Assembly: GCF_010668395.1 (NCBI RefSeq) | Contig: NZ_WUEY01000001.1 | Location: 682,001 to 746,000, forward strand | Direction: 5' to 3' | From: Martinezella lusitana | Lineage (GTDB): Bacteria; Pseudomonadota; Alphaproteobacteria; Rhizobiales; Rhizobiaceae | Length of the DNA: 64,000 bases | Shown here: one piece after another, positions 9,179 to 17,445 of the stretch | How the letters are laid out: the number at the start of each line of letters is the position of its first letter | Position numbering within the stretch: the stretch's first letter is position 1 | The notes under the pieces: model-generated | Database searches by the model: none | The model's input: only the letters and a program-made list of their open reading frames with translations | Told to the model about the DNA's origin: nothing | Translations under genes and position numbers: made by a program

Positions 9179-11161
9179 CTATAGCTGCGCGACATTGTCG
9201 AGGCTTGGCTGATCGACCGTCAGGTCGTGCTCGCGCTCGCGATAGACAAGGTCGACCACTTCGCTGCTCGGCTCATAGCCGGAGACCAGCTTCTGCAGCA
9301 GGATCCTGGCCTCGGGGATATCGTTCTCGTCCAGCGCCGCATCCAGCGCGGCAAGCCGGTTCGACAGCTCCGGCCAGGGCAGGAAATCCTCCTTGGCCTG
9401 CATGATGCGCGGATGGCCCGTCGTCTGCGGATTGTCGCCGATCAGCAACTCCTCGTAGAGCTTTTCGCCGGGCCTCAGGCCGGTGATTTCCAGCTCGATA
9501 TCGCCATCCGGCTCGTCCTCGTCGCGCACCGTCAGTCCGGACAGTTCCACCATGCGGCGGGCGAGATCGGCGATGAGCACCGGCTCGCCCATATCGAGCA
9601 GGAAGACATCGCCGCCACCGGACATGGCACCGGCCTGGATCACGAGCTGCGATGCCTCGGGGATGGTCATGAAATAGCGGGTAATGTCGGGATGCGTCAG
9701 CGTGATGGGGCCGCCGTCGCGAATCTGCTGGCGGAACAGCGGCACGACGGAGCCGGAAGAGCCAAGCACGTTGCCGAAACGGACCATGGCGAAATTGGTG
9801 CTGTCGGCACCCGATCTGCGGTCGGCATCCATGGCCTGCAGCACCATTTCCGCCAGCCGCTTGCTCGCCCCCATGATGTTGGTCGGCCGCACGGCTTTGT
9901 CCGTGCTGATGAGGACGAAATTCTCGACGCCGCAATCGCGGGCGGCTTCAGCCGTTATCAACGTTCCCAGCACATTGTTGCGGATGCCTTCGACGGGATT
10001 GTACTCGACGAGCGGCACATGCTTGTAGGCGGCGGCGTGATAGACGGTCTTCGGCCGCCATGCCTCCATGATCTGCCTGATGCGCTGCCCGTCCCTGACG
10101 GAGGCGAGGAAGGGAATGATGCGCACTTCGGCATAGCCTGCGGACGCTGCCAGTTTCTCCAGCTCGCCATGAATGGCATAGAGGGCGAATTCGCTCTGCT
10201 CGACCAACAGGAGCGACGACGGACCGTTCTTCAGGATCTGGCGGCAGAGCTCGCCGCCGATCGAGCCGCCGGCGCCGGTGACCATGACCACCTTGCCGCG
10301 AATGTTCTTCTCGATCAGGTCACGGTCGGGCGCGATCACATTGCGGCCGAGCAGATCCTCGATATCCAGTTCGCGCAGATCCGAGACCGCGACACGCCCC
10401 TGGGCGAGCGCCGTCAGATCCGGCATGGTGCGCACGGTGACGCGGGCCTTGCGCATGTTTTCGAGGATTTCGTTGCGTCTCTGACGCGTGGCATTCGGCA
10501 AGGCCAGCAGCACGTCCCTGATATCGCCCGAGACCGCGAGCGCGGGCAGATCGGTCGGGTCGTAGATCGGCAGGCCGCCCATGATGCTGCCATGCAGGTT
10601 GCGGTCATCATCGAGATAACCGACGACATTCAGCTCGGCGCTGTTGGCAAGCGCACCCGCAAGCTGCCGCCCGGACGCCCCGGCGCCGTAGATCAGAACC
10701 TTTGCGAGCTGATTGCGGTTCAGGAGCCGTTGATAGGCATTGCCGAGCCAGTACCGCGTCCACATGCGCGACAGGCCGATGGCGATCAGCAACAGCAATG
10801 GCTGCAATATGCCGACCGTGCGCGGCACGCCCGGCACGCTGATCGCGGTGAAGATCGTCATGAAGGCGAGAGCGTAGATCGCCACCGCCTTGACAACGGT
10901 CACGAACGCCGAAAGACCCGCATACCGGAAAATGGCGCGGTAAAGACCAAGGACGATGAAGATCGGTATGGCAAGCAGAAGAGAAACGATGGCCGGCAGC
11001 CATTCGACGCCTTCGAGAATGACCCAGTCATCGAGGCGCAGGCAATAGGCGAACCAGACCGTGAGCACGCACAGGCTGGCATCGACCAGGAGCGCCAGCA
11101 CGCGCTTGGTCGGCCGCGGCAGCGCCAGGAACGGCAGAACGAGTTTATCCGCAGGCACCAT
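9179..11161 (-). CDS. Membrane nucleoside-diphosphate-sugar epimerase/dehydratase (WbpM/FlaA1/CapD family)
   Basis: The 660-residue protein starts with four to five transmembrane segments. These are followed by a CoA-binding-like Rossmann domain (IYGAGASGRQLAGAL near residue 160) and a catalytic extended-SDR domain beginning VTGAGGSIGGELCRQI near residue 295. The active site reads STDKAVRPTNIMGASKR: a methionine replaces the usual SDR tyrosine, as is typical of the WbpM/PglF UDP-GlcNAc 4,6-dehydratases. It would make a deoxy-amino sugar nucleotide for surface polysaccharide. It is transcribed convergently with the GT25 gene. Confidence 0.88.
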   Translation of the reverse strand: MVPADKLVLPFLALPRPTKRVLALLVDASLCVLTVWFAYCLRLDDWVILEGVEWLPAIVSLLLAIPIFIVLGLYRAIFRYAGLSAFVTVVKAVAIYALAFMTIFTAISVPGVPRTVGILQPLLLLIAIGLSRMWTRYWLGNAYQRLLNRNQLAKVLIYGAGASGRQLAGALANSAELNVVGYLDDDRNLHGSIMGGLPIYDPTDLPALAVSGDIRDVLLALPNATRQRRNEILENMRKARVTVRTMPDLTALAQGRVAVSDLRELDIEDLLGRNVIAPDRDLIEKNIRGKVVMVTGAGGSIGGELCRQILKNGPSSLLLVEQSEFALYAIHGELEKLAASAGYAEVRIIPFLASVRDGQRIRQIMEAWRPKTVYHAAAYKHVPLVEYNPVEGIRNNVLGTLITAEAARDCGVENFVLISTDKAVRPTNIMGASKRLAEMVLQAMDADRRSGADSTNFAMVRFGNVLGSSGSVVPLFRQQIRDGGPITLTHPDITRYFMTIPEASQLVIQAGAMSGGGDVFLLDMGEPVLIADLARRMVELSGLTVRDEDEPDGDIELEITGLRPGEKLYEELLIGDNPQTTGHPRIMQAKEDFLPWPELSNRLAALDAALDENDIPEARILLQKLVSGYEPSSEVVDLVYREREHDLTVDQPSLDNVAQL

Positions 11162-11379
11162 CGCTCAATTCCCTCCGGCGTCGGAGCGCGCGACAGCACA
11201 GCGCTTCTTTCGCATAGAATGTCTCACGATGCACCACCGGTGTATGATGACTGCATTGCGCTTTCATTAGCATGTTTCAATTATTCCCAGCGCCGATTTA
11301 CATCTAGAACAGTCGGCGCACAATTGCATCTGCATCCTCGATGCTGAAGAAGCCGACGGCGCGAAAAATGGAAAAGGGA

Positions 11380-13056
11380 TCACCTGCCGAAATAGCTGCG
11401 GATGACAGGGTGCCGAAACAGGCCGAAAAGAATGGCGAAGGCCATGCCAAGACCAGCGCCGAAGATCGCGCCGGCAATCAGGCCGGCCACCATCATCACC
11501 TTCCGGCTCGGCCCATCCGCCTTCAGCGGGGGTTCCGCCTCGGAAATCACGCGAATATTGCTCTGCGACAGATCCTGCGCATCGCTGGCCTGCCCGGATC
11601 GCTTCAGCAGCGATTCGTAGATATCGCGGGTGGCAGTCGCCTGGCGCTGCAGCTCGTTCAGACCGACAAGCTTGCCTGAGGTGTTGACCTGCGAGGCCTT
11701 CTGCACCGACAGCTCCTTGGCGATATCCTGCTCGGCCCGCTGCGCCTGCTCATAGTCGGCGCGGGCCGAGGTCATCTGCCGCTGCAACTCGGCGCGGATT
11801 TCCGCGGCAAGGCTTTCCAATGAGGATTTGGCCGCAAGCAGGCGCGGATGGCGGGCGCCGAGCTGGCTTTGAAGGCTGCCGACATTGGCTGCCAGCGTCG
11901 CATATTGCTGCCGCAGGCTGCTCAATGCCGTCGACGTCGTTCCGGACGAGGAGGTGTTGGACACCACATCCTCGAAACTGAGTTTGCCGGCCGCCTCGGC
12001 CCGGGCTCTCGCCTCGATCGTCTTCTGTTGGGCGGTGACCAGCAAGTCGTTCAACGCAGTCAGGCGCTTGTCGGAGATCAGATTGCCTTCGACAGCCACC
12101 ATGTCGTTATCGGCACGGTAGGTCTCGACGGCCTTTTCGGCGGCAAGCACCTGCTGGCGCAGATCTTCGAGGCGGGTGTCCAGCGCTGTGTTGCTGCTTC
12201 TATAGCTGTTTGCAGCCGCCTTGCTTTCCTCTTCGATGAAAGAGGTCACGATCTGATTGGCGATCCGGGCAGATTTCTGCGGGTCGCCGGTCGTCACCTT
12301 CGCCGTCACGACATAGGTACTGGACTCGCGCGCGATCAGCACGGCTTTTGCCAAGGCAGCCGTCGCGATGTATTTCGCCGCCTCGCCGCTGGCGCCGCCG
12401 TCAAACTGCGGATCCTGATCGAGCTTCAACGCATCGACGACACGGCCCAGCACCTTGCCGGAAGACAGGATCTGCGTCTGGCTGTCGATCATCGTGGTGA
12501 TCAACTCCGGCGCCGTTGGAGCCTGCTGGGAGGAATCGGGCCCGCCGATGGGACGGGGGTCGAAATAAAGGCTCGTTTCGGCGGTAAATTTCTGCGGTAT
12601 CAGCGGGATGACCGCGCCACCCAGCGCGGCACCGATCCCGGCCAATACGACAACGACAAGCTTCTTTGCCCAAATCGAGCGAATGGCGGAGCGAATATCG
12701 AGCAGCGGCATGTTCGCAGCCGGCATCGGTGCCGATTGCGCCGCGGCGTTCGTCGCGGCAACCGCCGCCGGCTGCACGGCCGGGGCAGCGGCGATCACGA
12801 CCGGCTCGGCTGCGGTTTGCACGATTGCGGCGTCTTCAGGCTCGGCTCTGCCTGCGGCGTCTTCAGGCCCCGGAAGGTCAGGGGCGGGCGTCTTGGGCTG
12901 CTCGACGGCTGTGACTGGCTCGGCTGCGTCGACGAAATCGCGCGGGCGCAAGATCGGACTGCGCGGGCGCATGCCGTCGCGCCGCGCGTCAGACGGCTCG
13001 GCACCGTGCCAACTCGCAAGTTGGTCCGATCTCTTGCTTCGTTCCATTGAGCTCAT
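11380..13056 (-). CDS. Wzz/GumC-type polysaccharide chain-length/export protein
   Basis: The protein has 558 residues. A long proline/alanine-rich cytoplasmic N-terminus (about 120 residues) precedes a transmembrane segment (KLVVVVLAGIGAALGGAVI). A periplasmic region with long coiled coils (about 280-470) follows, then a second transmembrane segment near the C-terminus preceded by the proline-containing motif AEPPLKADGPSRK. This is the Wzz/GumC (PCP-2) layout. No tyrosine-autokinase domain follows the second membrane segment, unlike ExoP. It would set chain length of the polysaccharide built by this island. It lies 218 bases upstream of the dehydratase gene on the same strand. Confidence 0.85.
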   Translation of the reverse strand: MSSMERSKRSDQLASWHGAEPSDARRDGMRPRSPILRPRDFVDAAEPVTAVEQPKTPAPDLPGPEDAAGRAEPEDAAIVQTAAEPVVIAAAPAVQPAAVAATNAAAQSAPMPAANMPLLDIRSAIRSIWAKKLVVVVLAGIGAALGGAVIPLIPQKFTAETSLYFDPRPIGGPDSSQQAPTAPELITTMIDSQTQILSSGKVLGRVVDALKLDQDPQFDGGASGEAAKYIATAALAKAVLIARESSTYVVTAKVTTGDPQKSARIANQIVTSFIEEESKAAANSYRSSNTALDTRLEDLRQQVLAAEKAVETYRADNDMVAVEGNLISDKRLTALNDLLVTAQQKTIEARARAEAAGKLSFEDVVSNTSSSGTTSTALSSLRQQYATLAANVGSLQSQLGARHPRLLAAKSSLESLAAEIRAELQRQMTSARADYEQAQRAEQDIAKELSVQKASQVNTSGKLVGLNELQRQATATRDIYESLLKRSGQASDAQDLSQSNIRVISEAEPPLKADGPSRKVMMVAGLIAGAIFGAGLGMAFAILFGLFRHPVIRSYFGR

Positions 13057-13251
13057 GTCAGACTTTCAATGCTTCGTAGGCGGATTCCACGCAGCAGATA
13101 CCTTGAGTTTAGAAATTTTTGGCTAACGGAACATTAAGGACGCTCCAAGGAAATCGCGATACGGCGGCCGGCACGACCTGCCTCTTCATCATTGCTCAAC
13201 ACCATGATCCCTATGAGAAGCGGATATCCGCACGGAACACGGGAAGCAGCG

Positions 13252-14331
13252 ATGACAGCACAGAGGAAGACGGTGTTACGGCGCCTGCTGGCCGCAGCAG
13301 CCATGCTTGCTTTCACGGCGCAGGCGGAAAGCAGCCTTGCAGCACCGCAGCTGTGCTACCGCGGCGTCAATCTCTCCGGTGCGGAATATGGCGAGCGCGA
13401 CGGCGCGGTCAACGTGAACTATACCTACCCCTCCGAAGCGACGGTGCGTTATTTTGCCGAAAAGGGCATGAACGTCATCCGCCTGCCTTTCCGCTGGGAG
13501 CGGCTGCAACCCACGCTCGGCCAGCCCCTGAACGGCGACGAACTGCAGCGGCTGAAGGATGCCGTCGATCTCATCCAGAAGCATGGGATGGCCGTCGTCC
13601 TCGATCCTCACAATTACGGCTATTACGACAAGATCCAGCTCAAGCAGGCTCCGGCGACGGATCTGGCCTTCGGTGATTTCTGGGCGCGGCTCGCGGTCGA
13701 ATTCTCCAATCGCAAGGGCGTCGCCTTCGGCCTGATGAACGAACCGCACGATATCAAGGCCCCCGATTGGCTGGAGCTCGCCAATACCGCCATCCGCAGC
13801 ATCCGGACCGTCGGCGCGCGCAATCTCATTCTCGTGCCCGGCACGAACTGGACGGGCGCGCATAGCTGGTCCGCCGACGCTCTTGGCGGCGGCGCGAACG
13901 GAACGGTCATGCTCGGCGTCAAGGATCCGATCGATTTCTACGCCTTCGAATTCCACCAGTACCTCGATGCGGACAGCTCGGGCACCCATCCGGTCTGCGA
14001 TGGCACCGACAGCGCAAAGAAGGGCCTGAACGACGTCACGGACTGGCTGCGCAAGAACGGGAAGCGCGGATTTCTGGGCGAGTTCGGCGTCGCCGCCAAT
14101 GACGGCTGCCTTGATGGGCTGAAGCAGGTTCTCGGCATCATGAGCGCCAACAGCGACGTCTGGCTCGGCTGGAGCTACTGGGCGGCCGGCGACTGGTGGC
14201 CGCCGGAGGAGCCGCTCAACGTCCAGCCGCACAACGGCCGCGACAAACCCCAGATGAAGGTCCTGGCCGAGGGCCTGAGCCGAAAAATGGCGCTGGCGCC
14301 ATCGTGCGCGCTGGTCAAGTCCGCGAAATGA
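13252..14331 (+). CDS. Secreted glycoside hydrolase family 5 endoglucanase
   Basis: The ATG at 13252 follows a GGAAG ribosome site and gives 359 residues with a signal peptide cleaved near residue 30. GH5 features are NVIRLPFRWERLQP near residue 75, the acid/base glutamate E164 in LMNEPHD and the nucleophile E277 in FLGEFGVA. GH5 enzymes cut beta-1,4-glucans. Inside a polysaccharide biosynthesis island it may trim or release the polymer rather than digest plant cellulose. An in-frame ATG at 13192 exists but would spoil the signal peptide. It is divergent from the Wzz-type gene, with 195 bases between them. Confidence 0.88.
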   Translation: MTAQRKTVLRRLLAAAAMLAFTAQAESSLAAPQLCYRGVNLSGAEYGERDGAVNVNYTYPSEATVRYFAEKGMNVIRLPFRWERLQPTLGQPLNGDELQRLKDAVDLIQKHGMAVVLDPHNYGYYDKIQLKQAPATDLAFGDFWARLAVEFSNRKGVAFGLMNEPHDIKAPDWLELANTAIRSIRTVGARNLILVPGTNWTGAHSWSADALGGGANGTVMLGVKDPIDFYAFEFHQYLDADSSGTHPVCDGTDSAKKGLNDVTDWLRKNGKRGFLGEFGVAANDGCLDGLKQVLGIMSANSDVWLGWSYWAAGDWWPPEEPLNVQPHNGRDKPQMKVLAEGLSRKMALAPSCALVKSAK

Positions 14332-14419
14332 CCGGCGACGGCCAGCCGGCTCTTTGTCGCGAATCATCGGGCTGATATGCTGGCGCGGCCAGAGAAGACG
14401 CCACGACCCCGGATATCCA

Positions 14420-15655
14420 ATGCAAAGTTCAGGCGAAAAGCAGCCGATCAATTTCGTCATTCTCACGATTTCGCTGCTGGCGGTCTGCTATAACTGCATC
14501 CTTGCTTTCATCAACCACAATATCACGCCGCTGACGCCCAACGCCGTCGTGCTGTGCGAGGTGGTGCTCCAGATCGCAAGTTTCAGCTATCTCCTGACCA
14601 AAGGGATCTACGAGGAGGACATCGCGCCTCTCTTTTACCTGCTGCTGACGATCGTGCTGACGATCTTCGTCATTGCCATCAACAAGCAGGCCTATATCGA
14701 CCATCTCCGCAACGTCATGATCATCTTCGCCTTTTCGATCATGGGGCGGCTATCCAACGAGCGCACGGTCAAGCTCACCTTCAAGATTTCCTGCATTATC
14801 GTGCTTGCCGTGCTCATCTGCGAAATCGTGTCGGTGAAGGAATATGTCGCGCTGTTCCATCCGGCCGAGTATTTCCAGAACACGCGCGGCGTGCCGCCGG
14901 CCACGTATAGCGATCTCGGGCTGTTCCGCGGCGCGCTCGGCTTCGAGGGGCGGTTTTCCTTTGGCTTGATCGACCACCGGTCGTCCTCGATCTTCCTGGA
15001 ACAGGTGTCTCTCGCCAACTTCTGCGGCGTGATGGTGCTGTATCTGATCAGTTTTTCCAATCGGCTCGGATTGTTGGACCGGTTGCTGTTCTTCTCGACG
15101 GTCGTGCTGATCCTGCTCACGAACGACACCCGCACGATGCTGATCTTCAGCCTCATCTGCGTCGCGGGCTATTTCATCTATCCCTGGCTTCCGAAGGCGC
15201 TGGACCTTCTGACCATGCCCGTGATCATCGTCGTCGGCTTCGTCATTCATGCCCTCAAGCCGACCGTCACCGGCGATAATTTCGTCGGGCGCATCAACGG
15301 CACGGTGAAGGCTTTCCTCGGCATGGACCTGCAAAGCACCATCGGCCTGCAGCTCGACCAGGTCGGCATTTTCTTCGACAGCGGATACGTCTACATCATC
15401 TATGGCGCCACCATCTTCGGGCTGATCCTGTTCTGGCTTTACGCCTCCCTCTATCCGGGCGGCGAGACGGTCAACCAGCGGCGTCTCGGCCATGCGCTTT
15501 CCCTCTTCCTGTTTCTGAACCTGATGATCGGCTCCACCGCCATCTTCTCCATGAAGACCGCCGGGCTGGTCTGGCTTCTGGTCGGCTTCCTAAAATTTCA
15601 CGAGGGCACGCAGGCGAAGCAACCGCAAAAGCTCGCCCTGGCCACCAGCAGCTGA
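14420..15655 (+). CDS. Polytopic polysaccharide polymerase/O-antigen ligase-like protein
   Basis: The ATG at 14420 gives 411 residues with about ten to twelve hydrophobic segments and one larger hydrophilic loop around residues 150-200 (YFQNTRGVPPATYSDLGLF). This is the topology of Wzy polymerases and O-antigen ligases. Sequence conservation in these families is poor, so the call rests on topology and context: it follows the endoglucanase on the same strand, and the island lacks another polymerase. VpsF-like polysaccharide proteins are another possibility. Confidence 0.6.
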   Translation: MQSSGEKQPINFVILTISLLAVCYNCILAFINHNITPLTPNAVVLCEVVLQIASFSYLLTKGIYEEDIAPLFYLLLTIVLTIFVIAINKQAYIDHLRNVMIIFAFSIMGRLSNERTVKLTFKISCIIVLAVLICEIVSVKEYVALFHPAEYFQNTRGVPPATYSDLGLFRGALGFEGRFSFGLIDHRSSSIFLEQVSLANFCGVMVLYLISFSNRLGLLDRLLFFSTVVLILLTNDTRTMLIFSLICVAGYFIYPWLPKALDLLTMPVIIVVGFVIHALKPTVTGDNFVGRINGTVKAFLGMDLQSTIGLQLDQVGIFFDSGYVYIIYGATIFGLILFWLYASLYPGGETVNQRRLGHALSLFLFLNLMIGSTAIFSMKTAGLVWLLVGFLKFHEGTQAKQPQKLALATSS

Positions 15656-15808
15656 GGCGGGGATGCGCCGTCCGAAGGCGCAATGGGAACGGCTTTTTCC
15701 TCGCCATCCTGCCTAAATATCCGTCGAAACATGGCTGGGGGGAGGGTATTTCCCAGACCTCGGATTTCATCTAAGCAGGCGGCGTCCTCGGTATAAGAAA
15801 GAAGAGAC

Positions 15809-16693
15809 ATGACGAGCTATGTATTGACAGTGACGTGCCAGTCGACGCGCGGGATTGTTGCGGCGATATCGAACTATCTGGCGGATCAGGGCTGCAACAT
15901 CGTCGATTCCAGCCAGTTCGACGATCTCGACACCGGCAAGTTCTTCATGCGCGTCTCCTTCATCTCCGAGGAAGGGGTCGGCGAGGCGGCGCTGGTGGAA
16001 GGCTTCAAGCCGATCGCCGAGAAGTTCGCCATGGATGCGGAGATCCACGATGCCAAGAAGCGCATGAAGGTGCTGCTGATGGTCTCGCGCTTCGGCCACT
16101 GCCTCAACGACCTGCTCTACCGCTGGAAGATCGGGGCGCTGCCGATCGACATCGTCGGCGTCGTCTCCAACCACTTCGAATACCAGAAGGTGGTCGTCAA
16201 CCACGACATCCCCTTCCACCACATCAAGGTGACGAAGGACAACAAGCCGCAGGCCGAAGCGCAGCTGCTCGACATCGTCGACCAGACCGGCACCGAGCTG
16301 GTCGTGCTGGCGCGCTACATGCAGGTGCTGTCGGATGCGCTGTGCCGGAAGATGTCGGGCCGCATCATCAACATCCACCATTCCTTCCTGCCGTCCTTCA
16401 AGGGGGCCAACCCCTACAAGCAGGCCTATGAGCGCGGGGTGAAGCTGATCGGGGCGACGGCGCACTACGTCACCGCCGATCTGGACGAGGGTCCGATCAT
16501 CGAGCAGGACACGGCGCGCATCACGCATGCGCAGTCTGCCGACGACTATGTGTCGATCGGCCGCGATGTGGAGAGCCAGGTGCTGGCGCGCGCCATCCAT
16601 GCCCATATCCACTTCCGCACCTTCCTCAACGGCAACCGCACCGTCGTCTTCCCGGCTAGCCCCGGATCATACGCATCCGAACGCATGGGCTGA
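15809..16693 (+). CDS. purU: Formyltetrahydrofolate deformylase
   Basis: The 294-residue protein has an N-terminal ACT domain (residues 1-80, STRGIVAAISNYLADQGCNIVD) and a formyltransferase-fold domain. The active-site region IINIHHSFLPSFKGANPYKQ follows, and TADLDEGPIIEQD supplies the catalytic aspartate. PurU hydrolyses 10-formyl-THF to THF and formate, balancing one-carbon and purine metabolism. It is a lone gene here. Confidence 0.95.
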   Translation: MTSYVLTVTCQSTRGIVAAISNYLADQGCNIVDSSQFDDLDTGKFFMRVSFISEEGVGEAALVEGFKPIAEKFAMDAEIHDAKKRMKVLLMVSRFGHCLNDLLYRWKIGALPIDIVGVVSNHFEYQKVVVNHDIPFHHIKVTKDNKPQAEAQLLDIVDQTGTELVVLARYMQVLSDALCRKMSGRIINIHHSFLPSFKGANPYKQAYERGVKLIGATAHYVTADLDEGPIIEQDTARITHAQSADDYVSIGRDVESQVLARAIHAHIHFRTFLNGNRTVVFPASPGSYASERMG

Positions 16694-16792
16694 GGCGTCG
16701 TCGCGCTATTGCGGCCGGCTCTCTTTTCTTTTCGCTCCGAAGCGCGATTTGATACTGAAGCTATCGAATCGTGCGGAGCTGAAGGAGAGACT

Positions 16793-17344
16793 ATGTCATT
16801 CTATCGCCATGGAACGCTGGCGCTGGCGGCGTTCCTGCTGTCTGCGCCGGCATCTTTTGCCACGACCGCGGAACAGGATCCCGCCCGGATCGATCTCGCC
16901 AAGCTGATCGAATGCACGACCTACGACGTGCCGAGCTACAACGATTTCGCCATGTGGCTGACGGGGCCGGAGAGTGCTACCGCCATGAAGCGGTTCGGCA
17001 TCAGCGAGCTGCCGTCAAACAATCCCTTCCTGCGGGAATTCCAGCTTTCAGCGCCGGTCACGGTCTTCGGACGGCAGACGAGCAGGATCGTCTTTGCCTC
17101 CACCGGGCCGCTCGCCGTGCTCGATGAGCCCGATCCGCATCCGCTTGCCAAGCAGCTCGGCGTGACGGCTTCGGTCGATCTGCCGAACAAGTTCCTCGGC
17201 GAAAAGGAAATCCTGTCGATCAAGGACCAGCAGGAAAATTCCGACACCGTGCTGCACACGCGCATCTCGCTCAACGTCTCGACCGTTGACGACCACCCGG
17301 GCAAGACCCTCGCCGGTTGCAGTTATTCGATCGAGGTCGAATAA
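16793..17344 (+). CDS. Secreted protein of unknown function
   Basis: The ATG at 16793 is preceded by an excellent AAGGAGAG site and gives 183 residues with a signal peptide ending near ASFA (residue 23). The mature part looks like a single small globular periplasmic domain with two cysteines (LIECTTYD near the start and AGCSYSIEVE at the end). No family was recognised. Conserved hypothetical exported proteins of this type are frequent in Rhizobium. The frame continues upstream to 16709, but that start lacks a ribosome site. Confidence 0.65.
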   Translation: MSFYRHGTLALAAFLLSAPASFATTAEQDPARIDLAKLIECTTYDVPSYNDFAMWLTGPESATAMKRFGISELPSNNPFLREFQLSAPVTVFGRQTSRIVFASTGPLAVLDEPDPHPLAKQLGVTASVDLPNKFLGEKEILSIKDQQENSDTVLHTRISLNVSTVDDHPGKTLAGCSYSIEVE

Positions 17345-17445
17345 GAGATCACGCCTAGCCGGCTGCATTCTGTGGCCTATCTTCCTCCTCATCGCTCGAT
17401 CACCCTATCTGTTTTGGGTAATTTTCTTTAGGATGGAATGGTTTA

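Noticed and set aside
9227..11347. A 706-codon plus-strand open frame opposite the dehydratase gene
   Set aside because: It is antisense to a well-supported gene, rich in Arg, His, Gln and Asp as typical for GC-rich shadow frames, and matches no family.
15656..15690. GCGCC/GGCGC hairpin after the Wzy-like gene
   Set aside because: The stem is only five bases, with no adjacent T-run; too weak to call.
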